DNA from: CAZIVP01 sp964542915
Lineage (GTDB): Bacteria; Calditrichota; Calditrichia; Calditrichales; Calditrichaceae
Direction: 5' to 3'
Length of the DNA stretch: 64,000 nt
NCBI GenBank assembly: GCA_964542915.1
Contig: CAZIVP010000002.1
Location: 372,001-436,000 of the forward strand
Position 1 is the stretch's first letter. The number at the start of each line of letters is the position of its first letter. This document shows positions 9,953-17,543 of this stretch, piece by piece. Under the pieces are notes generated by a model. It was not told where the DNA came from. It did not search any database and was given only the letters and a program-made list of their open reading frames with translations. A program made the translations under genes and the position numbers.

Positions 9953-12757
9953 ATGAAGGATCATGACTCCGTTAACCATTCCGGAACCGCTCAGAATCTT
10001 TCTTTAGAAAATCAAATCGATCAATTGCGGGAACAAAACCGGCAACTAAAAGCACAATTACATGAACAGTGCGGCCGTACGGCATTTCTCAATTCGATAT
10101 TTAATTCCACCTCCGCCGGTCTGGCCGTTATAGACGCCGCCACCCACAAAATCATCGACATTAATGATTCAGCCTGCCGAACATTGGGCTATAAACGATC
10201 CGAATTATTGGGGCAATCCTGCCACCGCTTTATCTGTCCCAAGGAACCCGGCAATTGTCCGGTAACCGATCACCACCGCCATCTCGAACAAACCCGCGCC
10301 ACGCTTATCCATAAAGACGGAAGCTATCTGCCCATTCTGAAAACGGTCATGGAATTTCGCCACGAACAAAAAACGTATCTCCTCGAATCGTTCATCAATC
10401 TCAGGAAGCAAATGAAAGATCACGAAATTACCGCCCTGAATGAGAATGAAATTCGGGACTTGCTGGAACATTTGCCCGTCGGCGTTTACCGCACGACGCC
10501 GGACGGACGCTTTCTTTTAGCAAATTCGGCGCTTAGCAAAATTCTGGGATTTGATTCGGTCGAAGAATTACCGGAAGGCGGTGTTGAGTACTTTTATTCA
10601 AGCGATTACTCCCGCGAACAATTTAAAGCACACTTGGAAGAAAAAAATGAGCTGAAGAATTTCCGTTTTCAGCTCAAACGAAAAGACGGCCGGGTAATTC
10701 ATGTTCGGGAAAATGCCAAAGCCATATCCGACGAACGTGGAAACGTTCTCTATTATGAAGGTACCATCGAGGATATAACCGAATCGGTTAAGAACAAAGA
10801 ACATTTACGGAAATTAACGCGCGCCGTTGAACAAAATCCGGCTTCCATCGTCATAACCGATCTCGATGGTCGTATCGAATATGTGAATCCCGCCTTCTGT
10901 AATATAACCGGTTATAGCAAAGAAGAGGCTATCGGAGAAAATCCCAGAGTTCTGAAATCCGGAAAGCATGATAATGCGTTTTACAAGGAACTCTGGGACA
11001 CCATTACAGCCGGGCATGTCTGGACCGGCGAGTTTTACAACAAACGTAAAGACGGATCCTTCTACTGGGAATCGGCCATGATAGCGCCGGTCAAAGACCA
11101 AAGCGATCAAATTACACACTTCGTGGCGATGAAGCTGGACATCACCCGGCAGAAGCATCTTATTGAAGAGTTAAAAGAGGCGAAACTCAAAGCTGAAGCT
11201 TCAGCGCGCGCTAAATCCGAATTTCTGGCCAATATGAGCCACGAAATCCGGACCCCCTTGAACGGTATCATCGGTATGACCGGCCTTTTACTGGATTCAG
11301 AGTTGAGCTCGCTTCAGAAAGAGTTTGCAGAAACCATTCGTATTAGCGGCGACGCGCTTTTATCGATCATTAATGATATTCTGGATTTTTCCAAAATTGA
11401 GTCCGGCAAGCTCGATCTCGAAATTCAATCGTTTTCCCTGCGTGATTTGATTGAGGAATCTCTGGATTTAATCGCAAACCGCGCTTCCGAAAAAAATCTG
11501 GAACTCGGGTATGCCATCGCGCCCGGCGTGCCCGCCCACATTAAAAGCGACAGCACCCGGCTCAGGCAAGTATTGGTAAATCTACTCAGTAACGCGGTCA
11601 AATTTACCGATGAGGGTTCCGTCAGTATCGATATTCAGGCCCGTGAACTAAACAATGATGATTATCAGCTTATTTTCGGAGTCGAGGACACCGGCATAGG
11701 CATTCCCAGAGATCGTATCTCAAAATTATTCAGCGCATTCACCCAGGCCGACGCATCCACTACGCGGAAATACGGCGGCACTGGTTTGGGGCTGGCAATC
11801 AGCAAACGGCTCGTTGAAATCCTCGGCGGACAAATATGGGTACAGAGCAAAGAGAATGTAGGAACAACGTTTTTTTTCACCATCCGTGCCAAGCAATCCG
11901 AAGCCGAAGAGGACGACTCCCGTTACCATCAAAACGTTATCAATAAAAAGGTATTGTTGGTCGATGATAACCCCGTAAACCGACGGACCATATCGCTCCA
12001 ACTCAAATCTTTTAAGATGGAGTGTTATACGTATTCGAACGCTCCGGCAGCGCTCCAGGAGCTTCAAACCTATCCCAATCGCTACGATTTGATTTTAATG
12101 GATATGCTCATGCCGGACATGGATGGAGTGCAAATGGCCCGAAACATTCGGCAGGAGCTCCATATCAAAAATTTGCCGTTAATCATGTTGACTTCCATCT
12201 ACAATAAAGACCATTTTGAAGTCGCCGATAAGGCCATGTTCCATGCCATACTGCATAAGCCGGTTAAGCAATCGCAGCTTTTTAATGCGATTGTGCGGGT
12301 ATTCAAGGGCGCTTCAGAAAAAAAACAGATCCAGAAGCCTTCGGAAAAAACAACGAAAGAAGATTTAAGCAAGCAGTATGCATTGCGTATTCTCATTGCG
12401 GAGGATAACAACATCAACCAGCGCGTTCTCATCCGGTTACTTTCGAAACTGGGCTACAAGGCGTACGCCGTCTCCGACGGCAATGAAGCGGTGAACGCCT
12501 GTAAAACCGTCGGCTATGACTTGATTTTAATGGATATACACATGCCGGAAATGGACGGCGTTGAGGCGACCAAACAAATACGCAACATGAACCATCAATC
12601 ACAAAAGCCTTTTATCATCGCTCTGACAGCCGATGCACTTCAGGGGGCGCGAGAAAAATATCTGTCCGCAGGCATGAATAACTATTTGAGTAAACCGGTC
12701 GAATTAAAAGCGTTACGCAGCGCCGTTATCGATGCTGCCAAGCAAATGAATCAGTGA
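9953..12757 (+). CDS. Soluble hybrid sensor histidine kinase (PAS x3, HisKA, HATPase, REC x2)
   Basis: Cytoplasmic hybrid histidine kinase of 934 residues with no membrane segment. After a short coiled coil come three PAS domains (about 40-140, 170-280 and 285-400). Next are HisKA with NMSHEIRTPLNG (phospho-accepting His430), a HATPase domain with DTGIGIP and GGTGLGLAI, a first receiver (Asp717 in LILMDMLMPDMDG) and a second receiver (Asp861 in LILMDIHMPEMDG). No Hpt domain is fused, so the phosphorelay must end on a separate protein. The first PAS contains CHRFICPKEPGNCP, a Cys/His cluster that recurs in some PAS sensors and could bind a metal or sense redox state (inference). An ATG exists at 9914, but the one at 9953 has GGGAG 7 nt upstream and is preferred. 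It is convergent with the next gene, and no cognate regulator lies adjacent. Confidence 0.93.
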   Translation: MKDHDSVNHSGTAQNLSLENQIDQLREQNRQLKAQLHEQCGRTAFLNSIFNSTSAGLAVIDAATHKIIDINDSACRTLGYKRSELLGQSCHRFICPKEPGNCPVTDHHRHLEQTRATLIHKDGSYLPILKTVMEFRHEQKTYLLESFINLRKQMKDHEITALNENEIRDLLEHLPVGVYRTTPDGRFLLANSALSKILGFDSVEELPEGGVEYFYSSDYSREQFKAHLEEKNELKNFRFQLKRKDGRVIHVRENAKAISDERGNVLYYEGTIEDITESVKNKEHLRKLTRAVEQNPASIVITDLDGRIEYVNPAFCNITGYSKEEAIGENPRVLKSGKHDNAFYKELWDTITAGHVWTGEFYNKRKDGSFYWESAMIAPVKDQSDQITHFVAMKLDITRQKHLIEELKEAKLKAEASARAKSEFLANMSHEIRTPLNGIIGMTGLLLDSELSSLQKEFAETIRISGDALLSIINDILDFSKIESGKLDLEIQSFSLRDLIEESLDLIANRASEKNLELGYAIAPGVPAHIKSDSTRLRQVLVNLLSNAVKFTDEGSVSIDIQARELNNDDYQLIFGVEDTGIGIPRDRISKLFSAFTQADASTTRKYGGTGLGLAISKRLVEILGGQIWVQSKENVGTTFFFTIRAKQSEAEEDDSRYHQNVINKKVLLVDDNPVNRRTISLQLKSFKMECYTYSNAPAALQELQTYPNRYDLILMDMLMPDMDGVQMARNIRQELHIKNLPLIMLTSIYNKDHFEVADKAMFHAILHKPVKQSQLFNAIVRVFKGASEKKQIQKPSEKTTKEDLSKQYALRILIAEDNNINQRVLIRLLSKLGYKAYAVSDGNEAVNACKTVGYDLILMDIHMPEMDGVEATKQIRNMNHQSQKPFIIALTADALQGAREKYLSAGMNNYLSKPVELKALRSAVIDAAKQMNQ

Positions 12758-12770
12758 TCGGATACTTTTT

Positions 12771-13838
12771 TTACTCGCGCACCGCAGATTCAAGCAGCCA
12801 TAAACGACCGGTATCGCCATCCAGCCGACTTTGCACACCCAACGGAAGCGTGGGTTTATCTTTGATATGCCCCAGGGATAAACCGATACATACCGGAAAA
12901 TCATAATCCTTAAAAATACGCGCAATAATAGATTCGACGCTGAGCGTGCTGTTAAAAGCGGGATTATGGGAAGAAGGGCGTACTTTTTGCATTCCATCAA
13001 AACAGACGCCCCTGCAATGTTCAAACTTGCCGGCCTGTTTCAGGTGCGTCAGCATTCGATCCACATCGTAGGGCTCTTCGCCGATTTCTTCAATAAAAAT
13101 GATTGCATCACGGCTATCAAATTCATACGGCGTGCCCAGCGTGGCCTGCATCAGCGTAAGATTGCCGCCAATTAGGCGACCCTCGCCCACTCCCTTGCGA
13201 TAACTCCAAACACGATTCGACGTTTGTAAATTTGCTTCATACGGCGCGTCATCGATTTCACCGGTGGGTTGAGCGACGCCCAGGGTTTTTAACATATATT
13301 TTCGGGTGTACGGCGTGAAAGTAGAGACCGCCACAGGCCCATGAAACGTAACCAGACCGGCCATCATCCGAATGCCAATCAACAAAGCCGTAACATCACT
13401 GTATCCGAGAATGATTTTAGAATGCTTCCGAATCAGATCGTAATCCAGATACGGAAGAAGCTGACCGCTGCCATAGCCGCCGCGTATGGTCATAACCGCT
13501 TTCACTTCATCATCTTCGAACATCGTATGGATATCGTCGACACGCGCTTCGATCGAACCGGCCAAATAGCCTTTCTTCTCCAAAATGTGTTGGCCAAGTT
13601 TGGTTTTAAAGCCGAGATTTTTCAGTTTTTCGCGCGCCTCTAAGATGGTACGTTGCGATTCGTACAAGGGCGATCCGGGTGTAATCAATCCAATGGTTTG
13701 ACCTTTTTGTAAAGCCGGCGGTTTGATGAGTTCGGATGGTTCGGCCGACGCTTGTGAAAAAACACTTAGATTGCCCGGCAGCACACCCGCCAGCGTTGCG
13801 CCCAGTGAAGTGGATAGAAATTGCCTGCGATTGAACAT
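12771..13838 (-). CDS. LD-carboxypeptidase, S66 family, with Tat-like signal
   Basis: Serine peptidase of family S66 (LD-carboxypeptidase) that removes the terminal D-Ala from murein tetrapeptides during peptidoglycan recycling. IRGGYGSGQLLPYLDYD (about residues 120-136) contains the nucleophile Ser. The Glu and His of the Ser-Glu-His triad lie in IFIEEIGEEPYDVDRML and SLGHIKDKPTLPLG. The ATG at 13838 has AAAGGAG at good spacing, whereas the ATG at 13868 lacks a site. From 13838 the N-terminus reads MFNRRQFLSTSLGATLAGVL, a twin-arginine signal, so this copy is predicted to be exported, unlike the cytoplasmic E. coli LdcA. The length of 355 residues fits the family plus the signal. Confidence 0.9.
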   Translation of the reverse strand: MFNRRQFLSTSLGATLAGVLPGNLSVFSQASAEPSELIKPPALQKGQTIGLITPGSPLYESQRTILEAREKLKNLGFKTKLGQHILEKKGYLAGSIEARVDDIHTMFEDDEVKAVMTIRGGYGSGQLLPYLDYDLIRKHSKIILGYSDVTALLIGIRMMAGLVTFHGPVAVSTFTPYTRKYMLKTLGVAQPTGEIDDAPYEANLQTSNRVWSYRKGVGEGRLIGGNLTLMQATLGTPYEFDSRDAIIFIEEIGEEPYDVDRMLTHLKQAGKFEHCRGVCFDGMQKVRPSSHNPAFNSTLSVESIIARIFKDYDFPVCIGLSLGHIKDKPTLPLGVQSRLDGDTGRLWLLESAVRE

Positions 13839-13989
13839 GTATGCTCCTTTCGATTTGCCCGCTATCAAATTGGCAAAAAATTTGAATATTATGTTGTTTT
13901 AAAGCAACTTAATCTGACAGCATAACAATGTGTAATAATATCTTGTATATCGAATCGTTAACAGGTTCAAAGATCATGAGCTTTATACG

Positions 13990-14991
13990 ATGATATCATC
14001 TTCTTCAAGAGCACCGTACGCCATCTGGTTAAAAGCCGCCTTAATCCTGTTTGTATTCTCATCGCTTGTGATTCCTCCATTCATGGGCGAAAGCACGATT
14101 AATTGGAAGATGGTATTTGCCCAGCCACAATCAACCGAAGGTCAGATTATCTTTAATATCCGATTGCCCCGTATCGTTTTCGGCTTTTTGGTGGGCAGCG
14201 GACTGGCGCTCATCGGCGCGGTATTTCAGGCAATGCTGCGCAACGATCTTGCCACGCCTTACACATTGGGCGTTTCTTCCGGAGGGGCGTTTGGCGCTGT
14301 ATTAGCCATTAAAACCGGTCTGGAATGGAATCTCTGGGGTTTTTCTTCGATCACGCTTTTCTCGATTCTGGGCAGCCTCCTGACGATCAGTATTATTTAC
14401 GGAATTGCCCGTAAACAGCGCGGCTTGTCCACTTATACCCTTATACTTGCAGGTGTAACCATAAGTCTTTTCTTCTCGGCTATGATTTTGTTTCTTCATT
14501 ATCTGGCCGATTTCACCGAAACCTATCGGATGGTTTATTGGATCATGGGCGCCCTCGATGTGAGTCGCTGGCAATACCCCCTTCTGCTTCTGACCGTCTT
14601 TATTCCTGTGGCGGCCTATTTTTACTACCACATACCAGCGTTTAACCTTATTATTGCGGGCGAAGAAATGGCTTACAGTAAAGGGGTGGATGTTGGTAAA
14701 TTACAACGCCACAGTTTTATTCTTGCTTCATTGCTCATTGGTATTATTGTCTCTTTGGCGGGTCCCATCGGGTTTATCGGGCTTATCATTCCGCATCTGC
14801 TTCGATTGATCGTCGGGGCCGACCACGCCCGCCTTTTGCCGGCAGTCATATTTGTTGGCGGCGCCTTTTTGGTTTGGTGTGATACGGCAGCGCGGACTAT
14901 GATCGCGCCGGCTGAACTGCCCGTGGGCATCATCACCTCGATGTTGGGCGGTCCCTTTTTCATCTACCTACTCGTCCGCCATAAACGGTAA
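13990..14991 (+). CDS. FecCD-family ABC transporter permease (iron/cobalamin type)
   Basis: Membrane permease of the FecCD/BtuC family, 333 residues, which forms the channel of an ABC importer for iron-siderophores, heme or cobalamin. About nine to ten hydrophobic helices are visible. The family signature includes RLPRIVFGFLVGSGLALIGAVFQAMLRNDLATPYTLGVSSGGAFGA (in pieces, about residues 55-100) and the C-terminal PIGFIGLIIPHLLRL coupling-helix region (about 257-271). It stands alone. No ATPase or substrate-binding protein gene is adjacent: the flanking genes are an LD-carboxypeptidase on the opposite strand and a convergent lipoprotein. The partner subunits must lie elsewhere, and the substrate cannot be assigned. 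Confidence 0.92.
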   Translation: MISSSSRAPYAIWLKAALILFVFSSLVIPPFMGESTINWKMVFAQPQSTEGQIIFNIRLPRIVFGFLVGSGLALIGAVFQAMLRNDLATPYTLGVSSGGAFGAVLAIKTGLEWNLWGFSSITLFSILGSLLTISIIYGIARKQRGLSTYTLILAGVTISLFFSAMILFLHYLADFTETYRMVYWIMGALDVSRWQYPLLLLTVFIPVAAYFYYHIPAFNLIIAGEEMAYSKGVDVGKLQRHSFILASLLIGIIVSLAGPIGFIGLIIPHLLRLIVGADHARLLPAVIFVGGAFLVWCDTAARTMIAPAELPVGIITSMLGGPFFIYLLVRHKR

Positions 14992-15053
14992 TAGATTCAA
15001 TCGCTTCTCCTGCCGACGCATTATTAGTAATTTAGAAGCTTCAGAAAAGGAAT

Positions 15054-15947
15054 CTAATCCTTACAAAAATTAAAGCGATAACGTTCGCCGTTTTGATCTT
15101 CCACATAATGGAGCCGGCAAACGCTTGTATCCACGTTTGTTTTTTGCATTGAACGCAAAAATTTCAGACCCTTCGTGGAATGACTGACCATATAGATATC
15201 AACCCGCGTGAACGGAACGGCATACGTATACGATATTCTTCGTGCGGCCGTCAGTAATCTTTGATTCGGTATCGAATCTGCCACGACCATTTTAATGGTT
15301 ACTTCGTAATCTTCTTCGTCTAAAGAAACCAAACGCCCAACCGGAATGATCGGCGTGGGCACTTCGCCCGGACCGACAGCTTCAAGAAACGTTTTTTCAA
15401 AGAGCGTATGCTTGTCCGGGCGCATAATACGTATTTCCAGACGGCCGGGGTATACCTTTTGCTGGAACGCGCGGCCGATTGTCTGGGCCCGTTTATCAAT
15501 CAAGGATGGTTTTTTATACAGACGCTCAGGAAATACGAGGTAAATGATTCGGTAAAAGGCTTGTTCATCAAAAAAAAGGCGGGCATCGAAAGAAGTCATG
15601 ATACTATCGTTGAAAGCCGCCGCCATACGCGTAAGGCTGAGAGACCGTGGCCCGATTAGATCGGAGCGCACCCAACCCGAGGCGCTATCGGACCGGATAT
15701 GATACCAGCCATCTTTGTTTTCCAAGATCGCGACCCGGGTCCCGTCACTCAACTGTTCAACAACTTCGCTCTTGGTGTGATTTTGGGAACGTACATTCAC
15801 GTTCTCTTTGATGACATAGTAGTTGGGCAGCTCAGGTTCTGGAGATTCCGCTTTCTTTGGTTTTTCCACCGTTTTGCGGGTTGGTGCACAGGCAGCTAAC
15901 AAAAGCATCGCAGCTAATGCCGTCGTCATACTTCGTTTATTAATCAT
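15054..15947 (-). CDS. SH3-domain lipoprotein
   Basis: Predicted lipoprotein of 297 residues. The ATG at 15947 gives MINKRSMTTALAAMLLLAACAPT with lipobox LAAC. The longer frame from 16091 has no signal sequence and is not used. Residues about 45-105 form a bacterial SH3 domain (NVRSQNHTKSEVVEQLSDGTRVAILE...GWYHIRS...GWVRSDLIGP), usually a peptidoglycan or surface-binding module. The remaining ~190 residues, including EIRIMRPDKHTLFEK and RRISYTYAVPFTRVDIYMVSH, match no family I recognise. They look like an alpha/beta domain. It is probably attached to the inner leaflet of the outer membrane. It is convergent with the FecCD gene. Confidence 0.8.
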   Translation of the reverse strand: MINKRSMTTALAAMLLLAACAPTRKTVEKPKKAESPEPELPNYYVIKENVNVRSQNHTKSEVVEQLSDGTRVAILENKDGWYHIRSDSASGWVRSDLIGPRSLSLTRMAAAFNDSIMTSFDARLFFDEQAFYRIIYLVFPERLYKKPSLIDKRAQTIGRAFQQKVYPGRLEIRIMRPDKHTLFEKTFLEAVGPGEVPTPIIPVGRLVSLDEEDYEVTIKMVVADSIPNQRLLTAARRISYTYAVPFTRVDIYMVSHSTKGLKFLRSMQKTNVDTSVCRLHYVEDQNGERYRFNFCKD

Positions 15948-16144
15948 TCCCCATTCTCCCTCGCATTTCAAAATTAAGTGCGCTGAACTTAAATATAATT
16001 TAAAGACATACCAAATCCGCTTCCGATGCCGGACAGTTTCCTTAATATAGGGAGCAATGGGAGCAGCCATTATGAAGAACGTAATATTCAAAAATCTATA
16101 TAGATTTCCAGCAACCCCTCAGGCAAATTGTCATGAAATCACGC

Positions 16145-16468
16145 TTATCCTTCTTTTTCCTGTTGCGCCAGAAAATTGGAAATTGCCATTTCGCGCTCCG
16201 CTTCTTCAATCATTCCTTTTTGAACATAAAGGCGCGAAAGGGCGGTATGTGCTATTGGATCGTATTTGTTAACTTCAATCCATTTTTTTACGATCGGTAT
16301 GGCTTCTTCAATACGGCCCATACGGTTGAGTGCTTCTGCAAGAGCATTATAAGCGGGCTCGAAGGTATCATCCTCATCGAGAGCCTTTTTAAAAAGGACA
16401 ATGGCGCGCTCATAATTCTTCTCTGCAAAATGCTCGAACCCTTTATTTAAAAACTCCTGTTTATCCAT
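16145..16468 (-). CDS. Small TPR-repeat protein
   Basis: Small cytoplasmic protein of 107 residues built of tetratricopeptide repeats. ALDEDDTFEPAYNALAEALNRMGRIEEAIPIVKKWIEVNKYDPIAHTALSRLYVQKG (in pieces, about residues 24-85) shows the alternating small/large residues of at least two full TPR units, flanked by partial ones. TPR proteins act as adaptors; the partner is unknown. The ATG at 16468 (MDKQEFLNKGFEHF) is preceded by GGGGGAG at good spacing, while the longer frame from 16564 has no support. Confidence 0.85.
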   Translation of the reverse strand: MDKQEFLNKGFEHFAEKNYERAIVLFKKALDEDDTFEPAYNALAEALNRMGRIEEAIPIVKKWIEVNKYDPIAHTALSRLYVQKGMIEEAEREMAISNFLAQQEKEG

Positions 16469-16900
16469 AGCTCCCCCTTCTATTGAATCATCAGGAATTC
16501 CAAAAATCAATTTTGGAAACACTTGTAGCTTATTTTTGAATTCCGGGCAACGCAGGACATCCATTAATTATTCTGTAAAAATTCTAAAATATTGGTCACA
16601 ACCTGCAATATTTATATTATTCATCACCGAATGATATCTTTTGTTAAACCGTTCGCCCGGCAATGACAGGCGGTGCTCAATGCTAAACCCTCTCAAGTCC
16701 GGGTGTGGGTTTTCAATAATATAAGAGAAATTGAAGTAGAGCGGCACGTTTCATCAACAAACATCCGGTTACGATAGCCTTGCGATTCAAGTGAACTTTT
16801 TCTTGTAATAATTATAAAAAACCTCTAAATTTTATAAATAATATGCATGGTAGTTTGCATAACCAAACGATTGCCAAAACCAATTGAAGGAGTCATGCTA
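16469..16900. other. Intergenic region between the divergent TPR gene and argR
   Basis: About 430 bp, AT-rich towards argR. It should hold the divergent promoters of the TPR gene and argR. No open frame with a ribosome binding site, no tRNA and no riboswitch is recognisable. The only distinct element is the inverted repeat at 16842-16861, listed separately. Confidence 0.5.
16842..16861 (+). promoter_or_regulatory. Inverted repeat upstream of argR, candidate autoregulatory operator
   Basis: TATGCA and TGCATA form a perfect inverted repeat separated by 8 nt, ending 25 nt before the argR Shine-Dalgarno. ArgR commonly represses its own gene, and the spot fits an operator. The sequence is not a canonical ARG box (TGAAT-N4-ATTCA), so the assignment is inferential. 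The same TGCATA half-site occurs upstream of carA at 56209. Confidence 0.35.
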
Positions 16901-17344
16901 ATGTCTAACAAGCATACGCGTCAGGCAAAAATTAAAGAGATCATAAACGATACAAATATTTCGAGCCAGGAAGATTTATTAAAATATCTCAGAAATCAGG
17001 GATTTGAAACCACGCAGGCTACGCTTTCCAGAGATCTGCATGAAATCGGTATCATACGCATCCCTCATGGCGATGGCTTCAAATATGTTTTCCATAAAGA
17101 AGAAAATCCCGAAGCCATTAAACAAGTCATTGGTATGGAAATAATAAGTATAACGCATAATGAATCCACAATCATTGTAAAGACATTACCGGGGCGAGCC
17201 CAGGGTGTTGCCATTTATCTGGATCGCCTTAAGGACAGTCACATAATCGGAACGGTCGCCGGCGATGACGCCATCATTATCATTCCCGATGGTCATGACA
17301 ATGTCACTCAGGTTGTCGGGAAAATTAAAGAGGTTATGGCTTAA
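16901..17344 (+). CDS. argR: Arginine repressor ArgR
   Basis: Transcriptional regulator of arginine metabolism that acts as an arginine-bound hexamer. The N-terminal winged helix (about residues 1-70) has SSQEDLLKYL and the recognition segment QATLSRDLHEIGI. The C-terminal oligomerisation / arginine-binding domain ends with VAGDDAIIIIP, very close to the family's GTIAGDDT core. Three in-frame ATGs exist. The one at 16901 lies 8 nt after AAGGAG (16887-16892), whereas the one at 16895 is only 2 nt away. From 16901 the product is 147 residues, the normal family length. No arginine biosynthesis genes are adjacent. carAB at 56.4-60.9 kb is the only likely target in this window. Confidence 0.93.
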   Translation: MSNKHTRQAKIKEIINDTNISSQEDLLKYLRNQGFETTQATLSRDLHEIGIIRIPHGDGFKYVFHKEENPEAIKQVIGMEIISITHNESTIIVKTLPGRAQGVAIYLDRLKDSHIIGTVAGDDAIIIIPDGHDNVTQVVGKIKEVMA

Positions 17345-17543
17345 CGCTCGCATCGTTAAAATTTAAGCGCCACTGATTTTTTTCTTAAGTCCTCAAGGTC
17401 CAATCATTCCGATGCGGTTCAATATGAACAAGACTTCCGCGAGCCCGTAAAGATACAGTGTACTTGTTTGCTTATTATACAGCGATTTCATATATTGATA
17501 ACACGTTGTTTATTAAGCAACTGGCGTATTTAAGAGATGATCC

